Origin: Variovorax sp. V93
Lineage (GTDB): Bacteria; Pseudomonadota; Gammaproteobacteria; Burkholderiales; Burkholderiaceae_C
Direction: 5' to 3'
Length of the DNA stretch: 64,000 bases
NCBI RefSeq assembly: GCF_041154485.1
Contig: NZ_AP028669.1
Coordinates: 3,224,001 to 3,288,000, forward strand
Position numbers and translations under genes: made by a program. This document shows, piece by piece, positions 63,990 through 64,000 of this stretch. The notes beneath the pieces were generated by a model, which did no database searches, was not told the DNA's origin, and was given only the letters and a program-made list of their open reading frames with translations. Position 1 is the stretch's first letter. Each line of letters opens with the position of its first letter.

Positions 63990-64000
63990 GCCCGGTGCGC

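Overview
The window is GC-rich throughout and reads as chromosome of a betaproteobacterium of the order Burkholderiales. A Variovorax-like member of the Comamonadaceae is my best guess, from the gene set (Bug/TctC binding proteins, OmpC-like porin, Rieske/VanB-type oxygenases, AlaS next to a PanE-like reductase). This is inference; no 16S rRNA gene is present.

Region A (1-7.7 kb) is ordinary chromosome: the 5' part of an RsbRD-type histidine kinase, a DUF1488 protein, an EamA exporter with an AraC regulator, two solute-binding proteins, a small lipoprotein and a secreted M1 aminopeptidase. Region B (7.7-24.7 kb) is a minus-strand run of 17 genes that looks like one catabolic operon for an aromatic or N-containing aromatic acid. 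It holds an MFS permease, a porin, a Rieske oxygenase and its reductase, a flavin monooxygenase, an extradiol-type VOC protein, an aldehyde dehydrogenase, an aspartate-dehydrogenase homologue, a ThDP enzyme, two SDRs, a cupin, an alpha/beta hydrolase, two Bug binding proteins and an IclR regulator. Several genes overlap by 4 bases. Two tandem 18-bp near-palindromes lie just before its first gene. I cannot assign the substrate. Region C (24.9-33.1 kb) has dadA, a PanE-like reductase, alaS, a ferritin-like di-iron protein, a hypothetical gene with an apparent 1-base frameshift, tRNA-Gly(CCC), a small hypothetical gene, short GGTACC repeats and a TIGR04325-type methyltransferase gene preceded by a sigma-54-like promoter.

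Region D (34.0-64.0 kb) is the most interesting part: 18 plus-strand genes with almost no gaps. It opens with a hybrid NRPS-PKS pair (A-T-KS-AT-T-aminotransferase, then C-A-T-C-T with no thioesterase). A phosphopantetheinyl transferase and two odd alpha/beta-hydrolase-fold proteins resembling the exosortase-A-associated hydrolases follow. The run then continues directly into a complete-looking Wzx/Wzy exopolysaccharide operon: Wza, Wzc, initiating sugar transferase, GDP-fucose synthase, Wzy-like polymerase, three glycosyltransferases, a secreted GH29-like alpha-fucosidase, a flippase, an orphan NarL-type response regulator, ManC and a lipoprotein. The first A domain carries the ten-residue code I recognise as valine, and the AT carries a malonyl motif. 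The line should therefore make a valine-derived beta-amino acid, couple it to a second amino acid and pass it to a last carrier domain that has no adenylation or release domain.

My main hypothesis is that this operon makes a peptide/polyketide-decorated, fucose-containing exopolysaccharide, or a small lipopeptide-like signal co-regulated with it. An attenuator-like pair of mutually exclusive hairpins sits right before the NRPS start codon.
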